Of a DNA stretch of 64,000 nucleotides, positions 53,279 to 64,000 are shown piece by piece. The notes below the pieces were generated by a model. The model did not search any database. It worked only from the letters and a program-made list of their open reading frames with translations, and was not told the DNA's origin. Position 1 is the stretch's first letter; every line of letters starts with the position of its first letter. A program made the position numbers and the translations under genes. This DNA is from Cellulomonas sp. 73-145 (lineage in GTDB: Bacteria; Actinomycetota; Actinomycetes; Actinomycetales; Cellulomonadaceae), in the NCBI GenBank assembly GCA_001898185.1, contig MKTI01000009.1:496001-560000 (forward strand), in the 5' to 3' direction.

Positions 53279-53944
53279 ATGTCCAGCCCCGAGGGACCCG
53301 ACGGCGGCGCCGGTTCCGACCAGCCGCCCGCAGTGCCGGCGCAGCCGCAGGCACCCGCCTACGGAGCCCAGCCCCCCGAGGGCCCGGCGCAGCCCCACCC
53401 CGGGTCGCCGGTCGCGTACCCCGGTCAGCACGCGCCGGGGTACCCCGGCGAGGCTCCGACGGGTGCGGACGCCCCCTACGGTGGCGGCTACCCTGCCCCG
53501 GGTCAGACCTACGGGACCCAGCCGTACGGGGCCCAGCCGTACGGGACCCAGCCCTACGGGACCCAGCCCTACGGGACCCAGCCCTACGGGGCCCAGCCGC
53601 AGGCAGCCCAGCCGTACGGTTCGGCGCCCTACGGCGCTCCTTACCCCGGATACCCGGGATACGGCCAGGTGTACCCGCGCAACGACCTGGGGGTCTGGTC
53701 TCTGGTCCTCGCGCTGGCGGGGATCCTCCTCGGCTTCACGCTGCTGACCGGCATCCCCGCCGTGATCGTCGGCAGGCGAGCCCGGCAGGCGGTCGCTCGC
53801 GGTGAGGCGAACAACGACGGGATCGCGGTCGCCGGCATCGTGATCGGCTGGATCGCCACGGCACTCGGGGCGCTCGTCGCCATTCTGTTCATCGGAGCGA
53901 TCGTCTTCGGCATCTTCGCCTCGACGTCCGGTCGCACGTACTGA
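53279..53944 (+). CDS. DUF4190-family membrane protein with YGTQP/YGAQP repeats
   Basis: This 221-residue protein has an N-terminal Pro/Gly/Tyr/Gln-rich disordered half, with six near-identical five-residue repeats (YGTQP or YGAQP) at about residues 78-107. A C-terminal domain has two membrane segments (SLVLALAGILLGFTLLTGIPAVIVG and GIVIGWIATALGALVAILFIGAIVFGIF) around a basic loop with GRRARQAVARGEANNDGIA, the DUF4190 pattern. The function is unknown. It sits between trpE and trpC. Confidence 0.85.
   Translation: MSSPEGPDGGAGSDQPPAVPAQPQAPAYGAQPPEGPAQPHPGSPVAYPGQHAPGYPGEAPTGADAPYGGGYPAPGQTYGTQPYGAQPYGTQPYGTQPYGTQPYGAQPQAAQPYGSAPYGAPYPGYPGYGQVYPRNDLGVWSLVLALAGILLGFTLLTGIPAVIVGRRARQAVARGEANNDGIAVAGIVIGWIATALGALVAILFIGAIVFGIFASTSGRTY
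53510..53599 (+). repeat. Six-copy 15-bp in-frame tandem repeat
   Basis: Six adjacent 15-bp units of the form TACGGGACCCAGCCC or TACGGGGCCCAGCCG run through this stretch, differing only at two positions. Two degraded units follow. The unit length keeps the reading frame, so copy number can change without a frameshift. Confidence 0.9.
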
Positions 53945-54095
53945 CGACGCACCCGCCGCGCGGAGGCTGACCGGCTCACCGGCCGCCCGGCCGCGCCGCC
54001 GTGGTCCGGGCGGGCGGTCCGGCGCCTCGAGGCAATCGGGTGGTACGCACCGTTCCATCCCATGACCCGCGGACGGACCCCCGGCGGGCCACCTT

Positions 54096-54101
54096 TACGA
54101 T
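54096..54101 (+). promoter_or_regulatory. trpC: Possible -10 box for trpCBA-lgt
   Basis: TACGAT is the best TANNNT match in the 196-bp gap before trpC, 39 nt before the ATG. A GGGAGGGG ribosome-site stretch follows. No leader peptide rich in Trp codons was found, so attenuation is not supported. Confidence 0.4.
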
Positions 54102-54140
54102 GGCCGCAACCGGACGGACCGGGCGGGAGGGGTGGGGGCC

Positions 54141-54953
54141 ATGACCGTGCTGGACGACATCGTCGCCGGTGTCCGCCAGGACCTGGCCGAGCGCCAGGCG
54201 CTGACGTCGCTGGACGAGCTCAAGGAGCGGGCGCAGCGTCGGCCCTCAGCCCTCGAGTGCGTCTCTCGGCTGAAGGTCGAGGACGCCGTCACGGTCATCG
54301 CCGAGGTGAAGCGCTCGAGCCCGAGCAAGGGTGCGCTCGCCAGCATCGACGACCCGGCAGCCCTGGCCGCCGAGTACGAGAAGGGGGGAGCCGCCGCGAT
54401 CTCGGTGCTGACCGAGCAGCGGCGCTTCCGGGGCTCGTTGGCGGACCTGGACTCGGTGCGGGCACGGGTGGACATCCCCGTGCTGCGCAAGGACTTCATC
54501 GTCACGCCGTACCAGGTGTGGGAGGCGCGGGCGCACGGCGCCGACCTGCTGCTTCTCATCGTGGCCGCGCTGGAGCAGACGGTGCTGGAGTCGCTGATCG
54601 ACCGGGTGCAGTCGCTGGGCATGACGGCGCTGGTCGAGGTGCACGACTCCGAGGAGGCGCGCCGTGCGGTCGACGCCGGCGCCCGCGTGGTCGGAGTGAA
54701 CGCGCGCGACCTGCGGTCCCTCGAGGTGGACCGCGGGACGTTCGCGCGGGTGGCCCCGAGCATCCCCAACCACATCGTCAAGGTCGCCGAGTCCGGGGTG
54801 CGCGGACCGCACGACGTCATGGACTACGCGCGAGCGGGTGCCGATGTCGTGCTGGTGGGAGAGGCCCTGGTCACGGACGACGCTCCCCGCCGGTCGGTGG
54901 CGGACCTCGTCGCGGCCGGTGCCCACCCCTCCCTGCGGGCGGTCCGGCAGTGA
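54141..54953 (+). CDS. trpC: Indole-3-glycerol phosphate synthase
   Basis: TrpC closes the indole ring from carboxyphenylaminodeoxyribulose phosphate in tryptophan synthesis. The 270-residue TIM barrel has [12 protein letters not shown], with the catalytic Lys, and [23 protein letters not shown]. The other conserved pieces are [25 protein letters not shown] and [12 protein letters not shown]. It is a stand-alone enzyme, not fused to TrpF. The ATG was preferred to a GTG three codons earlier because of spacing to the GGGAGGGG site. The stop overlaps the trpB GTG. Confidence 0.97.
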   Translation: MTVLDDIVAGVRQDLAERQALTSLDELKERAQRRPSALECVSRLKVEDAVTVIAEVKRSSPSKGALASIDDPAALAAEYEKGGAAAISVLTEQRRFRGSLADLDSVRARVDIPVLRKDFIVTPYQVWEARAHGADLLLLIVAALEQTVLESLIDRVQSLGMTALVEVHDSEEARRAVDAGARVVGVNARDLRSLEVDRGTFARVAPSIPNHIVKVAESGVRGPHDVMDYARAGADVVLVGEALVTDDAPRRSVADLVAAGAHPSLRAVRQ

Positions 54954-56257
54954 GCCCGTCCAGCGGCGGCCGTCCGGTTCCGTCGGACGCCCACGGCCCC
55001 GCGACCACGGGGCCGCTGTCCACGCACCAGGGGCCGTACTTCGGTCAGTTCGGCGGCCGCTTCGTCCCGGAGGCGCTGATCGCGGCGCTCGACGAGCTGG
55101 ACACCGCCTACCACAAGGCGCAGGCGGACCCGGCGTTCGGCGCCGCGCTGGCGAAGCTGCACCGCACCTACACCGGGCGGCCGAGCCCCCTGACGGAGGT
55201 CGAGCGGTTCGCCCGGCACGTGGGCGGCGGGGCCCGGGTGTTCCTGAAGCGCGAGGACCTCAACCACACCGGTTCCCACAAGATCAACAACGTGCTCGGG
55301 CAGGCCCTGCTGGTGAAGCGGATGGGCAAGACCCGGGTGATCGCGGAGACCGGTGCGGGCCAGCACGGCGTCGCCACGGCGACCGCAGCAGCGCTGATGG
55401 ACCTCGAGTGCACGGTGTACATGGGCGAGGAGGACACCCGGCGGCAGGCGCTGAACGTCGCACGGATGCGCCTGCTCGGGGCGGAGGTCGTGCCGGTCCG
55501 CCAGGGCAGCCGGACCTTGAAGGACGCGATCAACGAGGCGCTGCGGGACTGGGTCACCAACGTCGAGACGACGCACTACCTGCTCGGCACGGTGACGGGC
55601 CCGCACCCGTTCCCCGAGATGGTGCGCGACTTCCACAAGATCATCGGCGAGGAGGCGCGCGCCCAGCTGTTCGACGAGATCGGGCGGCTGCCGGACGCCG
55701 TCGCCGCGTGCGTCGGCGGAGGGTCCAACGCGATGGGCATCTTCAACGCGTTCCTCGACGAGCCCTCCGTCCGGCTGTTCGGTTTCGAGGCCGGCGGCCA
55801 CGGGATCTCCTCCGGCGAGCACGCCGCCCGGTTCTCCGGTGGTGAGCCCGGCGTGCTGCAGGGCGCGAGGTCGTACCTGCTGCAGGACGACGACGGTCAG
55901 ACGCGCCCCAGCCACTCGGTCTCGGCGGGGCTGGACTACCCGAGCGTCGGCCCGGAGCACGCGTGGTTGCACGACATCGGGCGGGCCGAGTACCGGCCGG
56001 TGGACGACGACCAGGCGATGGAGGCGTTCCGCCTGCTGTGCCGCACCGAGGGCATCATCCCGGCGATCGAGTCGGCGCACGCGCTGGCGGGTGCCCTGCA
56101 GCTGGGGCCGGAGCTCGGGCAGTGGGGCGTCGAGGAGCCGGTGCTGCTGGTGAACCTCTCCGGGCGTGGGGACAAGGACGTGGCGACGGCGGGCGCATGG
56201 TTCGGGCTGCTGGACGAGGAGCCCACGGTGCTGGCGGACCAGGGAGAGCAGCTGTGA
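54950..56257 (+). CDS. trpB: Tryptophan synthase beta subunit
   Basis: This PLP enzyme joins indole and serine to make tryptophan. The 435 residues have [16 protein letters not shown] at the start, the PLP Lys111 in HTGSHKINN, and [15 protein letters not shown]. The phosphate-binding GGGSNAMG and the late NLSGRGDKD are also present. About 25 residues precede the usual core start. It is a TrpB1-type enzyme coupled to trpA; both junctions are GTGA overlaps. Confidence 0.98.
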   Translation: MSPSSGGRPVPSDAHGPATTGPLSTHQGPYFGQFGGRFVPEALIAALDELDTAYHKAQADPAFGAALAKLHRTYTGRPSPLTEVERFARHVGGGARVFLKREDLNHTGSHKINNVLGQALLVKRMGKTRVIAETGAGQHGVATATAAALMDLECTVYMGEEDTRRQALNVARMRLLGAEVVPVRQGSRTLKDAINEALRDWVTNVETTHYLLGTVTGPHPFPEMVRDFHKIIGEEARAQLFDEIGRLPDAVAACVGGGSNAMGIFNAFLDEPSVRLFGFEAGGHGISSGEHAARFSGGEPGVLQGARSYLLQDDDGQTRPSHSVSAGLDYPSVGPEHAWLHDIGRAEYRPVDDDQAMEAFRLLCRTEGIIPAIESAHALAGALQLGPELGQWGVEEPVLLVNLSGRGDKDVATAGAWFGLLDEEPTVLADQGEQL

Positions 56258-57075
56258 CCGGCACGGACGTCGTCTCGTCGACCGGAGCCCTGCTCGACGC
56301 GTTGGCGGAGCGCGAGAACCGCGCGGCGCTGGTCGGCTACCTGCCGGTCGGCTACCCGAGCGTGCCGGCCTCGGTCGACGCGGTGCGGACGATGGTCGAC
56401 GCAGGCGTGGACGTCGTCGAGCTGGGCATGCCCTACTCCGACCCGGTGATGGACGGACCGGTGATCCAGCGCGCGGTCGAGGCCGCCCTCGCACGCGGCA
56501 CGCGTGTGCGCGACACGCTGCTGGCGGTGGAGCAGGTCGCCGGTCGGGGCGCCCCGATCCTCGTCATGACGTACTGGAACCTCGTGCTGCGGTACGGCGT
56601 CGAGGCCTACGCGCGTGATCTGGCCGCCGCCGGCGGTGCCGGCCTGATCACCCCCGACCTCATCCCGGACGAGGCCGCCGAGTGGATCGCGGCGTCGGAC
56701 CGCCACGGGCTCGACAGGGTGTTCCTGGTGGCACCCAGCTCGACCCCGGAGCGCCTCGCGCTGACCGCCGCGTCGTCTCGCGGGTTCGTCTACGCAGCCT
56801 CGACGATGGGTGTGACGGGGGAGCGGTCGACGGTCGGCTCGCGGGCGCAGCAGCTGGTCTCGGACACCCGCGCGGCCGGCGCTCGCCACGTGTGCGTGGG
56901 CCTCGGTGTCTCCCGTCCGGAGCAGGCGGCCGAGGTCGGTGCCTACGCGGACGGCGTCATCGTCGGCTCGGCGCTCGTCCGCGCCCTGGTCGACGCACCC
57001 GACGAGCGGGCCGGGCTCGCAGCGCTGACCGCGGTCACGCAGAGCCTGGCGGCAGGTGTGCGGAGCGCGAGATGA
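56254..57075 (+). CDS. trpA: Tryptophan synthase alpha subunit
   Basis: The alpha subunit cleaves indole-3-glycerol phosphate to indole, which tunnels to TrpB. The 273-residue TIM barrel has catalytic Glu56 in [19 protein letters not shown] and Asp67 in the same motif. [11 protein letters not shown], the phosphate-loop segments [10 protein letters not shown] and [10 protein letters not shown], and VIVGSALV are also present. The stop overlaps the lgt ATG by 4 nt. Confidence 0.97.
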   Translation: MTGTDVVSSTGALLDALAERENRAALVGYLPVGYPSVPASVDAVRTMVDAGVDVVELGMPYSDPVMDGPVIQRAVEAALARGTRVRDTLLAVEQVAGRGAPILVMTYWNLVLRYGVEAYARDLAAAGGAGLITPDLIPDEAAEWIAASDRHGLDRVFLVAPSSTPERLALTAASSRGFVYAASTMGVTGERSTVGSRAQQLVSDTRAAGARHVCVGLGVSRPEQAAEVGAYADGVIVGSALVRALVDAPDERAGLAALTAVTQSLAAGVRSAR

Positions 57076-57956
57076 CGTTCGCCGCCGTGACGGCGGCGAT
57101 CCCCAGCCCGTCGCGCGGCGTGTGGCACCTCGGGCCGCTGCCTCTGCGCGCGTACGCGTTCGCGATCCTGCTCGGGATCGTCGTCGGCGTGGTGATCGCG
57201 CGACGTCGCTGGGTGGAGCGCGGTGGTGACGGCGACACCGCCCTCGAGATCGTCTACTGGGCGGTGCCGTTCGGGATCGTCGGAGGTCGGCTGTACCACG
57301 TGATCAGCTCGCCGGACGCATACTTCGGCCGTGGGGGAGACCCGGTCCGTGCCCTCTTCGTCTGGGAAGGCGGGCTGGGCATCTGGGGGGCTGTCGCGCT
57401 GGGTGGCCTCGGTGCGTGGATCGGCGCCCACCGGCAGTGGGTCCGGCTCGCACCGTTCGCCGACGCGCTGGCGCCCGGGCTGCTCGTCGCTCAGGCGATC
57501 GGCCGGCTCGGCAACTGGTTCAACCAGGAGCTCTTCGGCGGCCCGACGACACTGCCCTGGGGCCTGCGCATCGACGACGCGCACCTGCCGGCCGGCTACC
57601 CGTCCGGGACGCTCTTCCACCCGACCTTCCTGTACGAGCTGATCTGGAACCTGCTCGCTGCGGCTCTGCTCGTCTGGTTGGACCGGCGCTACCGGTTCGG
57701 TCACGGGCGTGCGTTCTGGCTCTACGTCGCGCTGTACTGCGCGGGCCGGCTGTGGATCGAGATGCTGCGGATCGACCCGGCGCACCAGGTCCTGGGCCTG
57801 CGGCTCAACGTCTGGACGGCCATCGTGGTCGGTCTCGGTGCGCTGGTAGCGTTCACCGTGGTCGGCCGCCGGCACCCCGGGCGTGACACGACCCTCCTGC
57901 TGGCCTCACCGGTGCGGCAGGACGACGAGAGGAACGCGTCGGACCCGACGCGGTGA
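57072..57956 (+). CDS. lgt: Prolipoprotein diacylglyceryl transferase (second copy)
   Basis: This second Lgt has 294 residues and sits in the trpA-lgt-gltB order common in actinobacteria. [24 protein letters not shown] opens the protein, then [31 protein letters not shown] and the signature [17 protein letters not shown] complete the active-site set. It is clearly paralogous to the copy at 17289-18197 but lacks the PSG-repeat tail. The start overlaps the trpA stop, which suggests coupled translation. Confidence 0.95.
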   Translation: MTFAAVTAAIPSPSRGVWHLGPLPLRAYAFAILLGIVVGVVIARRRWVERGGDGDTALEIVYWAVPFGIVGGRLYHVISSPDAYFGRGGDPVRALFVWEGGLGIWGAVALGGLGAWIGAHRQWVRLAPFADALAPGLLVAQAIGRLGNWFNQELFGGPTTLPWGLRIDDAHLPAGYPSGTLFHPTFLYELIWNLLAAALLVWLDRRYRFGHGRAFWLYVALYCAGRLWIEMLRIDPAHQVLGLRLNVWTAIVVGLGALVAFTVVGRRHPGRDTTLLLASPVRQDDERNASDPTR

Positions 57957-58016
57957 CCGCACCGCACCGTGGGACCACGCCTTGGTGTGCGATGCGGCCC
58001 CGGCCCGACCGGTTGG

Positions 58017-58022
58017 TAGTGT
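58017..58022 (+). promoter_or_regulatory. gltB: -10 box for gltBD
   Basis: TAGTGT lies about 70 nt before the gltB ATG in the 137-bp gap after lgt. A GAGGACGG ribosome-site stretch comes before the ATG. Confidence 0.4.
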
Positions 58023-58093
58023 CACCCCACGCATGCGGGCCGACGGCGTCCCACACGCACCAGCTGTACGTGCGACCTTGTGAGGACGGTTTG

Positions 58094-61000
58094 ATGTCGA
58101 CACCGCACGTGACCCCAGGGAGCCTGCGGGCGCCCGTGGCCCACGGGCTGTACGACCCCGACGCCGAGCGCGACGCCTGCGGGTTCGCCTTCGTCGCCAC
58201 GCTGCGCGGGACGCCGGGGCGCGACATCGTCGACGCCGGGCTCACCGCGCTGCTCAACCTCGACCACCGCGGTGCGGTGGGCGCCGAGGAGGACAGCGGC
58301 GACGGCGCGGGCATCCTCACGCAGATCCCCGACGCGTTCCTGCGGGACGTGGTGGACGCCGAGCTGCCGCCGGCCGGTCACTACGCGATCGGTCTCGCGT
58401 TCCTGCCCGTCGACGCCGACGAGCGCGAGCGTGTCGTCGCAGCGGTGGAGGCGATCGCGGCGGAGGAGAAGCTCGACGTGCTCGCGTGGCGCGACGTCGT
58501 GGTGACCGCCGACCTCGTCGGCCCCACGGCACGTGCCTCGATGCCCGTGTTCCGTCAGCTCGTCGTCGCGGACCCCGCGCGTGAGCTCGCCGGGATCGAC
58601 CTCGACCGCCGCACGTTCCGCCTGCGCCGGCGTGCCGAGCACGAGGTCGGCCTGTACTTCGCCTCGCTGTCCGCCCGCACGCTGACGTACAAGGGCATGC
58701 TGACCACCGGGCAGCTGGAGCCGTTCTTCGCGGACCTGTCGGACCCGCGGTACGCCTCGGAGATCGTGCTGGTCCACTCGCGCTTCTCCACCAACACGTT
58801 CCCGTCCTGGGAGCTCGCGCAACCGTTCCGGATCATCGCCCACAACGGTGAGATCAACACGGTGCGCGGCAACCGGAACTGGGTCGCCGCCCGCGAGGGC
58901 ATGATGCACAGCGACCTGCTGGGAGACCTCGCGCCGCTGCTGCCGGTGTGCACGCCCGGTGGTTCGGACTCCGGCAGCTTCGACGAGGTCCTGGAGCTGC
59001 TGCACCTCGCCGGACGGTCCTTGCCGCACGCGATGATGATGATGATCCCGGAGGCGTGGGAGAACCACGCCCAGATGGATCCCGAGCGGCGGGCGTTCTA
59101 CGCCTACCACTCCACGCTGATCGAGCCGTGGGACGGCCCGGCGGCGATGACGTTCACCGACGGGACGCTGATCGGCTCGATGCAGGACCGCAACGGTCTG
59201 CGTCCCGGCCGGTACTGGGTCACCGAGGACGGGCTCGTTGTCTGCGCGAGCGAGGCCGGCGTGCTCGACCTCGACCCGGCGACGGTGGTGGCCAAGGGTC
59301 GTCTCGAGCCCGGGAAGATGTTCCTGGTCGACACCCGCCGCGGCCGGATCGTGGCGGACGAGGTGATCAAGGGCGAGCTGGCGGCCCAGCGGCCGTACGC
59401 CGAGTGGATGCGCGACAACGCGGTCCACCTCGAGCAGCTCCCTGAGCGCGAGCACGTGGCCCACTCGACCGCCTCCGTGCGGCGTCGGCAGCGGACCTTC
59501 GGGTACACCGAGGAAGAGCTGAAGATCATCCTGGCGCCGATGGGCACCAACGCCGCCGAGCCGCTCGGGGCGATGGGGTCTGACACGCCGGTCGCGGTGC
59601 TGTCGTCCCGTCCGCGGCTGCTGTTCGACTACTTCACGCAGATGTTCGCCCAGGTGACCAACCCGCCGCTGGACGCGATCCGCGAGGAGCTGGTCACGGC
59701 CATCGGTGGGGCCATCGGTCCGGAGCCGAACCTGCTGACCGACGGACCGGAGCACGCGCGCAAGCTGGTGCTGCCGTTCCCCGTGATCGACAACGACCAG
59801 CTCGCCAAGATCGTGCACGTCGCACGGCAGCCGGACCTCGGGTTCCGGGCCACGACGATCCGCGGCCTGTACCGGGTCGACGGCGGCGGTGCTGCGCTGC
59901 AGGCGCGGCTGGAGGAGATCTTCGCCGAGGTCGACGCGGCGATCGCCGACGGCGTGAGCTTCCTCGTGCTGTCCGACCGCAACTCGGACGCGGACCACGC
60001 GCCGATCCCGTCGCTCCTGCTCCTCTCGGCGGTGCACCACCACACGCTGCGCCGGCACACCCGCACGCAGATCTCGCTGGTCGTCGAGGCCGGTGACGTG
60101 CGCGAGGTGCACCACGTCGCGCTGCTGATCGGCTACGGCGCCGCTGCGGTGAACCCGTACCTGGCGATGGAGACCGTCGAGGACATGGCGCGCCGCGGCT
60201 ACCTGCCGGGTGTCGCCCCGGAGAAGGCCGTCGCCAACCTGATCAAGGCGCTGGGCAAGGGCGTGCTGAAGGTGATGTCCAAGATGGGCATCTCCACGAT
60301 GGCGTCCTACCGCGGCGCGCAGGTGTTCGAGGCGATCGGCCTGTCCCACGCGCTGGTCGAGCGGTACTTCACCGGCACCACCAGCCGGCTGGACGGCGTC
60401 GGGCTCGACGTGATCGCGGCGGAGGTCGCCGCACGGCACGCCGACGCCTACCCGGCGTCGGGCAACCGGCAGCCGCACCAGTCCCTGGCGGTCGGTGGCG
60501 AGTACCAGTGGCGCCGCGGTGGTGAGGAGCATCTGTTCGACCCGGAGACGGTGTTCCGTCTGCAGCACTCCACCCGCACCCGTCAGTACGACGTGTTCCG
60601 GCAGTACACCCAGCGGGTCGACGACCAGTCGTCCCGGCTGATGACGCTCCGCGGCCTCCTGCGCTTCAAGGACGGCGTGCGCCAGCCGGTGCCGATCGAC
60701 GAGGTCGAGTCCGTCGAGTCGATCATCAAGCGGTTCTCGACGGGCGCCATGTCCTACGGCTCCATCTCGGCGGAGGCGCACGAGACGCTCGCGGTGGCGA
60801 TGAACCACCTCGGCGCCCGGTCGAACACGGGCGAGGGTGGCGAGGACCCGGAGCGTCTGCACGACCCGGAGCGTCGCTCCCGCATCAAGCAGGTCGCGTC
60901 CGGACGCTTCGGCGTCACGAGCGAGTACCTGACCTTCGCGGACGACCTGCAGATCAAGCTCGCCCAGGGCGCCAAGCCCGGCGAGGGTGGTCAGCTGCCG

Positions 61001-62659
61001 GGCCACAAGGTGTACCCGTGGGTCGCCCAGACGCGGCACTCGACACCCGGCGTCGGCCTGATCTCGCCGCCCCCGCACCACGACATCTACTCGATCGAGG
61101 ATCTCAAGCAGCTGATCCACGACCTGAAGAACGCCAACCCGAAGGCCCGCGTCCACACCAAGCTCGTCAGCGAGTTCGGCGTCGGCACGGTGGCCGCCGG
61201 GTGCGCGAAGGCGCACGCGGACGTGGTGCTCATCTCCGGTCATGACGGCGGCACGGGTGCGAGCCCGCTGACGTCGCTCAAGCACGCGGGCACCCCGTGG
61301 GAGATCGGCCTGGCGGAGACCCAGCAGACGCTGGTACTGAACGACCTGCGCGACCGCGTCGTCGTCCAGGTGGACGGTCAGCTGAAGACGGGTCGCGACG
61401 TGGTGATCGGCGCCCTGCTCGGTGCTGAGGAGTTCGGCTTCGCCACCGCGCCGCTGGTCGTCTCGGGCTGCGTCATGATGCGCGTCTGCCACCTCGACAC
61501 CTGTCCGGTCGGCGTCGCCACGCAGAACCCCGAGCTGCGCGCCCGGTTCACGGGCAAGCCCGAGTTCGTCGAGACCTTCTTCGAGTACATCGCCCAGGAG
61601 GTGCGCGAGCACCTCGCGTCGATCGGCTTCCGGTCGATCGAGGAGGCGGTGGGCCACGTCGAGCTGCTCGACACCACCGCGGCGGTCGACCACTGGAAGG
61701 CCGCCGGGCTGGACCTCGGCCCGGTCCTGGCGGTGCCGGAGCCGAAGCCGGGTTCGTCGCTGCACCACGTCAAGGACCAGGACCACGGCCTGGAGCGGGC
61801 GCTGGACAACCAGCTGATCGCGATGGCAGCCGAGGCCCTCGACCACGGTGAGCCCGTCCGCATCGCCCTGCCGGTCCGCAACGTCAACCGCACCGTCGGC
61901 ACGCTGCTCGGCCACGAGGTGACCCGGCGGTACAGCGGTGCCGGCCTGCCGGACGACACGATCGACGTGACGCTGACCGGGTCGGCCGGTCAGTCGTTCG
62001 GCGCGTTCCTGCCCAAGGGCGTGACCCTGCGCCTGTTCGGCGACGCGAACGACTACGTCGGGAAGGGCCTGTCGGGCGGTCGCCTCGTCGTCCGGCCGCA
62101 CCGCAGCTCGGTGCTGTCGGGCCGGAACAACGTCGTCGCCGGCAACGTCATCGGGTACGGCGCGACGTCGGGCGAGGCCTTCCTGCGCGGGCTGGTGGGG
62201 GAGCGCTTCGGTGTGCGCAACTCCGGCGCGACGCTCGTCGTCGAAGGGGTGGGTGACCACGCCTGCGAGTACATGACGGGCGGAACCGTCGTCGTGCTCG
62301 GTCCGACGGGGCGCAACCTCGCGGCCGGCATGTCGGGCGGCACGGCGTACGTCCTGGACCTGCAGCCCGCGCTGGTCAACACGCAGGCGGTCGCCAGCGG
62401 TGAGCTCGCGCTCCAGCCACTGGACGACGCGGACGTCGTGCTGGTGACGGGCCTGCTGCGCCGGCACCTCGACGAGACCGGTTCGCCGGTGGCGGCGCAG
62501 CTGCTCGAGGACCCCGAGGCGGTGCGCACACGGTTCACCCGGCTGCTGCCGACCGAGTACGCACGCGTCCGCGAAGCCCTGTCCAAGGCGGCCGCCGAGG
62601 GGCTCGACCCCACGGCCCCGGGCGTGTGGGAGCGGATCCTGGAGGTGGCGCATGGCTGA
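58094..62659 (+). CDS. gltB: Glutamate synthase large subunit
   Basis: GltB makes two glutamates from glutamine and 2-oxoglutarate with reducing power from GltD. The 1521 residues comprise a 28-residue propeptide and then Cys29 ([12 protein letters not shown]), the amidotransferase nucleophile freed by cleavage. The glutaminase domain runs to about 420, with [16 protein letters not shown] and [11 protein letters not shown]. The central and FMN domain includes [19 protein letters not shown]. The 3Fe-4S cysteines are in [15 protein letters not shown], and the C-terminal beta-helix domain is Gly-rich. Its end overlaps gltD by 8 nt. Confidence 0.97.
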   Translation: MSTPHVTPGSLRAPVAHGLYDPDAERDACGFAFVATLRGTPGRDIVDAGLTALLNLDHRGAVGAEEDSGDGAGILTQIPDAFLRDVVDAELPPAGHYAIGLAFLPVDADERERVVAAVEAIAAEEKLDVLAWRDVVVTADLVGPTARASMPVFRQLVVADPARELAGIDLDRRTFRLRRRAEHEVGLYFASLSARTLTYKGMLTTGQLEPFFADLSDPRYASEIVLVHSRFSTNTFPSWELAQPFRIIAHNGEINTVRGNRNWVAAREGMMHSDLLGDLAPLLPVCTPGGSDSGSFDEVLELLHLAGRSLPHAMMMMIPEAWENHAQMDPERRAFYAYHSTLIEPWDGPAAMTFTDGTLIGSMQDRNGLRPGRYWVTEDGLVVCASEAGVLDLDPATVVAKGRLEPGKMFLVDTRRGRIVADEVIKGELAAQRPYAEWMRDNAVHLEQLPEREHVAHSTASVRRRQRTFGYTEEELKIILAPMGTNAAEPLGAMGSDTPVAVLSSRPRLLFDYFTQMFAQVTNPPLDAIREELVTAIGGAIGPEPNLLTDGPEHARKLVLPFPVIDNDQLAKIVHVARQPDLGFRATTIRGLYRVDGGGAALQARLEEIFAEVDAAIADGVSFLVLSDRNSDADHAPIPSLLLLSAVHHHTLRRHTRTQISLVVEAGDVREVHHVALLIGYGAAAVNPYLAMETVEDMARRGYLPGVAPEKAVANLIKALGKGVLKVMSKMGISTMASYRGAQVFEAIGLSHALVERYFTGTTSRLDGVGLDVIAAEVAARHADAYPASGNRQPHQSLAVGGEYQWRRGGEEHLFDPETVFRLQHSTRTRQYDVFRQYTQRVDDQSSRLMTLRGLLRFKDGVRQPVPIDEVESVESIIKRFSTGAMSYGSISAEAHETLAVAMNHLGARSNTGEGGEDPERLHDPERRSRIKQVASGRFGVTSEYLTFADDLQIKLAQGAKPGEGGQLPGHKVYPWVAQTRHSTPGVGLISPPPHHDIYSIEDLKQLIHDLKNANPKARVHTKLVSEFGVGTVAAGCAKAHADVVLISGHDGGTGASPLTSLKHAGTPWEIGLAETQQTLVLNDLRDRVVVQVDGQLKTGRDVVIGALLGAEEFGFATAPLVVSGCVMMRVCHLDTCPVGVATQNPELRARFTGKPEFVETFFEYIAQEVREHLASIGFRSIEEAVGHVELLDTTAAVDHWKAAGLDLGPVLAVPEPKPGSSLHHVKDQDHGLERALDNQLIAMAAEALDHGEPVRIALPVRNVNRTVGTLLGHEVTRRYSGAGLPDDTIDVTLTGSAGQSFGAFLPKGVTLRLFGDANDYVGKGLSGGRLVVRPHRSSVLSGRNNVVAGNVIGYGATSGEAFLRGLVGERFGVRNSGATLVVEGVGDHACEYMTGGTVVVLGPTGRNLAAGMSGGTAYVLDLQPALVNTQAVASGELALQPLDDADVVLVTGLLRRHLDETGSPVAAQLLEDPEAVRTRFTRLLPTEYARVREALSKAAAEGLDPTAPGVWERILEVAHG

Positions 62660-64000
62660 CCCGCGCGGCTTCCTCAAGGTGCGCGACCGCCAGCTGCCGC
62701 CGAACCGGCCGGTCGAGGTCCGCATCCAGGACTGGAAGGACGTCCACGAGCAGCTGCCGGAGGGTCAGCCGTTCCTGCGCGCCCAGGCGGGTCGCTGCAT
62801 GGACTGCGGCATCCCGTTCTGCCACAACGGCTGCCCGCTGGGGAACCTGATCCCCGAGTGGAACGACCTGGTGTGGCGCGGGCAGTGGGCGGACGCGATC
62901 GAGCGCCTGCACGCGACCAACAACTTCCCGGAGTTCACCGGCCGCATCTGCCCGGCGCCCTGCGAGTCGTCCTGCGTGCTCGGCATCAGCCAGCCGCCGG
63001 TCACCATCAAGAACGTCGAGGTGTCGATCATCGACGAGGCGTTCGAGCGCGGGTACGTCACCCCGCAGGTGCCGCAGCGCCTCACCGGTCACACGGTCGC
63101 GGTGGTCGGCTCGGGGCCGGCCGGCCTCGCCGCGGCCCAGCAGCTGACGCGTGCCGGTCACACGGTGGCGGTGTACGAGCGTGACGACGCGATCGGCGGT
63201 CTGCTGCGCTACGGGGTGCCGGACTTCAAGCTCGAGAAGCGGCACATCGACCGCCGACTCACGCAGATGACGGCGGAGGGCACCCGCTTCCGGCCCAACG
63301 TCGAGATCGGCCGCGACATCACCTGGGACGACCTGCGGGCCCGGTACGACGCCGTGGTCGTGGCCACGGGTGCGACGGTGCCCCGCGACCTGCCGCTGCC
63401 GGGCCGTGAGCTCGACGGCATCCACGTCGCGATGGACTACCTGCACCAGGCCAACATCGTGGCCGCGGGTGGGACCGTGCCGGACCAGATCACCGCCGAG
63501 GGCAAGCACGTGGTGATCATCGGCGGCGGCGACACCGGCTCCGACTGCCTGGGTACCGCGCTGCGACAGGGTGCCGCCTCCGTCACGACGCTCGCGATCG
63601 GCAAGCGTCCGCCGTCGCACCGGACCGCGGAGCAGCCGTGGCCGACCGACCCCGTGCTGTTCGAGGTGTCGTCGTCGCACGAGGAGGGTGGCGAGCGCGC
63701 GTACCTCGCGTCGACGGTCGCCTTCATCGGCGGCGAGGGCGACGACGCCGGCGCCGTCCGTCACCTGCGCCTGGCGCGGACCGAGTACCTGCCGGACGGG
63801 ACCCGGGCCCCGACCCCGGGCACGGAGCAGGACGTGCCGGCGGACCTGGTGCTGATCTGCATGGGCTTCTCCGGTCCCGAGACGAGTGCGCTGGTCGACC
63901 AGATCGGCGTGCGCGTGACGCGGCGGTCCACCGTCCAGCGCTCCGCCGACTTCGCCGTGGGGGTCCCGGGCGTGTTCGTCGCGGGCGACGCCGGCCGTGG
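62652..64000 (+). CDS. gltD: Glutamate synthase small subunit (3' truncated by window end)
   Basis: GltD passes electrons from NADPH to GltB. The 449 complete residues present show the N-terminal 4Fe-4S cysteines ([20 protein letters not shown] and [13 protein letters not shown]), the FAD motif [17 protein letters not shown], the NADPH motif [17 protein letters not shown], and [10 protein letters not shown] just at the window edge. About 35-40 residues are probably missing. The ATG lies inside the end of gltB. Confidence 0.97.
   Translation, partial: MADPRGFLKVRDRQLPPNRPVEVRIQDWKDVHEQLPEGQPFLRAQAGRCMDCGIPFCHNGCPLGNLIPEWNDLVWRGQWADAIERLHATNNFPEFTGRICPAPCESSCVLGISQPPVTIKNVEVSIIDEAFERGYVTPQVPQRLTGHTVAVVGSGPAGLAAAQQLTRAGHTVAVYERDDAIGGLLRYGVPDFKLEKRHIDRRLTQMTAEGTRFRPNVEIGRDITWDDLRARYDAVVVATGATVPRDLPLPGRELDGIHVAMDYLHQANIVAAGGTVPDQITAEGKHVVIIGGGDTGSDCLGTALRQGAASVTTLAIGKRPPSHRTAEQPWPTDPVLFEVSSSHEEGGERAYLASTVAFIGGEGDDAGAVRHLRLARTEYLPDGTRAPTPGTEQDVPADLVLICMGFSGPETSALVDQIGVRVTRRSTVQRSADFAVGVPGVFVAGDAGR

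Noticed and set aside
53510..53629. Repeat block considered as a CRISPR-like array
   Set aside because: Units are 15 bp, contiguous without spacers, in frame and inside a clear coding sequence.
53945..54140. Trp attenuator or leader peptide before trpC
   Set aside because: No short frame with consecutive Trp codons and no pair of competing hairpins could be found in this gap.
58022..62725. Open frame of 1567 codons antisense to gltB
   Set aside because: Long antisense frames are expected at this base composition. The translation has no domain, is rich in Arg/His/Gln, and the plus-strand gltB is certain.

Overview
This window is a very GC-rich chromosomal segment of an actinobacterium. The strongest markers are a complete Pup-proteasome locus (arc/mpa, dop, pup, prcB, prcA, pafA), the mycothiol gene mshC, an actinobacterial imuA'-imuB-dnaE2 mutasome, an HGxxPAAW-type membrane protein and a trpCBA-lgt-gltBD block. 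A methyl-accepting chemotaxis protein suggests a motile organism. Taken together this points to a Cellulomonas-like member of the Micrococcales. The family assignment is inference; the phylum assignment is secure.

Layout. 1-3.8 kb: end of an ABC exporter, an MFS permease, a SpoU-type RNA methyltransferase, a YbaK-domain deacylase and a PEBP-family protein. 3.8-9.9 kb: the SOS mutasome, behind a consensus-like promoter and a perfect LexA box. 10-15.3 kb: AI-2E-type permease, tRNA-Leu(GAG), a large secreted phosphoesterase-like protein and a membrane-anchored esterase. 15.3-22.4 kb: chemoreceptor, a first lgt, a polysaccharide-deacetylase lipoprotein, an alpha/beta hydrolase, and a translationally coupled lrp / fructosamine-kinase / metzincin operon. 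22.5-30.9 kb: alanine dehydrogenase divergent from the Lrp regulator, M3 and M20 peptidases, small proteins, an aldo/keto reductase, uppP and a CorA-type transporter.

31-49.3 kb: mshC, a PAC2-family protein, a HAD phosphatase, a RecB-like nuclease, an M50 protease and the m1A58 tRNA methyltransferase lead into the Pup-proteasome genes. dop and pup are separated by a 1393-residue polytopic zinc-ribbon membrane protein on the opposite strand. pafA is followed by an FKBP lipoprotein that overlaps hisF.

49.3-64 kb: hisF-hisI-trpE-trp membrane protein form a chain of 4-nt stop/start overlaps. Two small membrane proteins follow, then trpC-trpB-trpA-lgt (again all 4-nt overlaps), then gltB-gltD, which runs off the end of the window.

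Many genes share a leaderless architecture: a TANNNT-like -10 box sits 6-8 nt before an ATG or GTG with no Shine-Dalgarno sequence. Functionally the window joins pupylation and degradation, SOS mutagenesis, and amino-acid metabolism (His, Trp, Glu, Ala) around conserved housekeeping genes. I saw no insertion sequence, prophage or CRISPR array.
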